Of a DNA stretch of 7,874 nt, positions 7,633 to 7,874 are shown piece after piece. This DNA comes from an uncultured Anaerococcus sp. GTDB lineage: Bacteria > Bacillota > Clostridia > Tissierellales > Peptoniphilaceae. How positions within the stretch are numbered: the stretch's first letter is position 1; every line of letters starts with the position of its first letter. The translations under genes were made by a program, and so were the position numbers. The notes beneath the pieces were generated by a model. It searched no databases, was not told where the DNA came from, and saw only the letters and a program-made list of their open reading frames with translations. Location: positions 1-7,874 of the forward strand of contig CALTXP010000074.1 of the NCBI GenBank assembly GCA_943913325.1, written 5' to 3'.

Positions 7633-7874
7633 ATGGATGAAACATTAGACTTATTAAAAAAATCAGATGCACTTTTAGAAGGACACTTTTTATTATCTTC
7701 AGGCAAACACTCAGATAGGTATATACAATGTGCAAAACTTATAGAAAATCCAGCTTATTGTGAAGAGGTAGCAAAAATAATTGCGGATAATTTAAGAGAA
7801 GCTGGTATAAACACAGATTTATGTGTAGGACCTGCTATGGGCGGAGTAATCATATCTTACGAAGTAGCAAGAGC
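7633..7874 (+). CDS. pyrE: orotate phosphoribosyltransferase (3'-partial)
   Basis: Joins orotate to PRPP to make OMP, the substrate of PyrF. Only the first 80 codons are in the window; the frame is open to the edge and continues beyond. My translation begins [19 protein letters not shown]. The family substrate-binding segment [17 protein letters not shown] follows at about residues 20-36, and [16 protein letters not shown] comes just before the cut. The PRPP-binding loop (VxxxDDxxTTG type) is expected further on and cannot be checked. The ATG at 7633 has AGGAG at 7623-7627, overlapping the pyrD TAG stop, with 5-base spacing. The GHF..SSGKHS pattern fits PyrE better than other phosphoribosyltransferases, and the operon supports it. 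Confidence 0.95.
   Translation, partial: MDETLDLLKKSDALLEGHFLLSSGKHSDRYIQCAKLIENPAYCEEVAKIIADNLREAGINTDLCVGPAMGGVIISYEVAR

Overview
The window is a dense, AT-rich (by eye near 30% GC), entirely plus-strand stretch of a low-GC Gram-positive genome. Strong GGAGG-type ribosome binding sites, pervasive gene overlaps, a two-protein class 1B dihydroorotate dehydrogenase (PyrK+PyrD) and a PyrB+PyrI aspartate transcarbamoylase point to an anaerobic Firmicute of the Clostridia/Tissierellia type. The genus cannot be fixed from this sequence; an Anaerococcus/Peptoniphilus-like coccus is only a guess.

Left part (1-2574): the 3' end of a YhaN/SbcC-like ATPase whose N-terminus lies upstream of the window, then a small calcineurin-type metallophosphoesterase and a CYTH (triphosphate tunnel) protein. 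They are joined by ATGA and TAATG stop/start overlaps, so they look like the tail of one operon. Their exact substrates cannot be read from sequence.

Middle (2575-2627): a 53-base gap, the only real intergenic space in the window. It holds a good sigma-A-type promoter (TTGACT, 18-base spacer, extended -10 TGTTACAAT) and the pyrB Shine-Dalgarno. The predicted leader is only about 15 bases, so there is no room for a PyrR-type attenuator or any riboswitch before pyrB.

Right part (2628-7874): a pyrimidine biosynthesis operon in the order pyrB-pyrI-pyrC-pyrF-pyrK-pyrD-pyrE, with pyrE cut by the window end. It encodes every de novo UMP step after carbamoyl phosphate: carbamoylation of aspartate (PyrB catalytic, PyrI regulatory), ring closure (PyrC), oxidation to orotate (PyrD with electron-transfer subunit PyrK), ribophosphorylation (PyrE) and decarboxylation to UMP (PyrF). 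Consecutive genes overlap by 4 to 14 bases or are separated by 0 to 8 bases, implying one transcript with translational coupling. Carbamoyl phosphate synthetase (carAB), pyrR and a uracil transporter are not in the window. Catalytic residues are intact throughout, and the allosteric nucleotide-site residues of PyrI are kept, so feedback on the enzyme is plausible.

I found no RNA gene, mobile element, CRISPR array or intrinsic terminator. This is mostly a standard housekeeping region; the points of interest are the pyrB promoter arrangement and the uncharacterised three-gene group upstream. I do not see a convincing new system.
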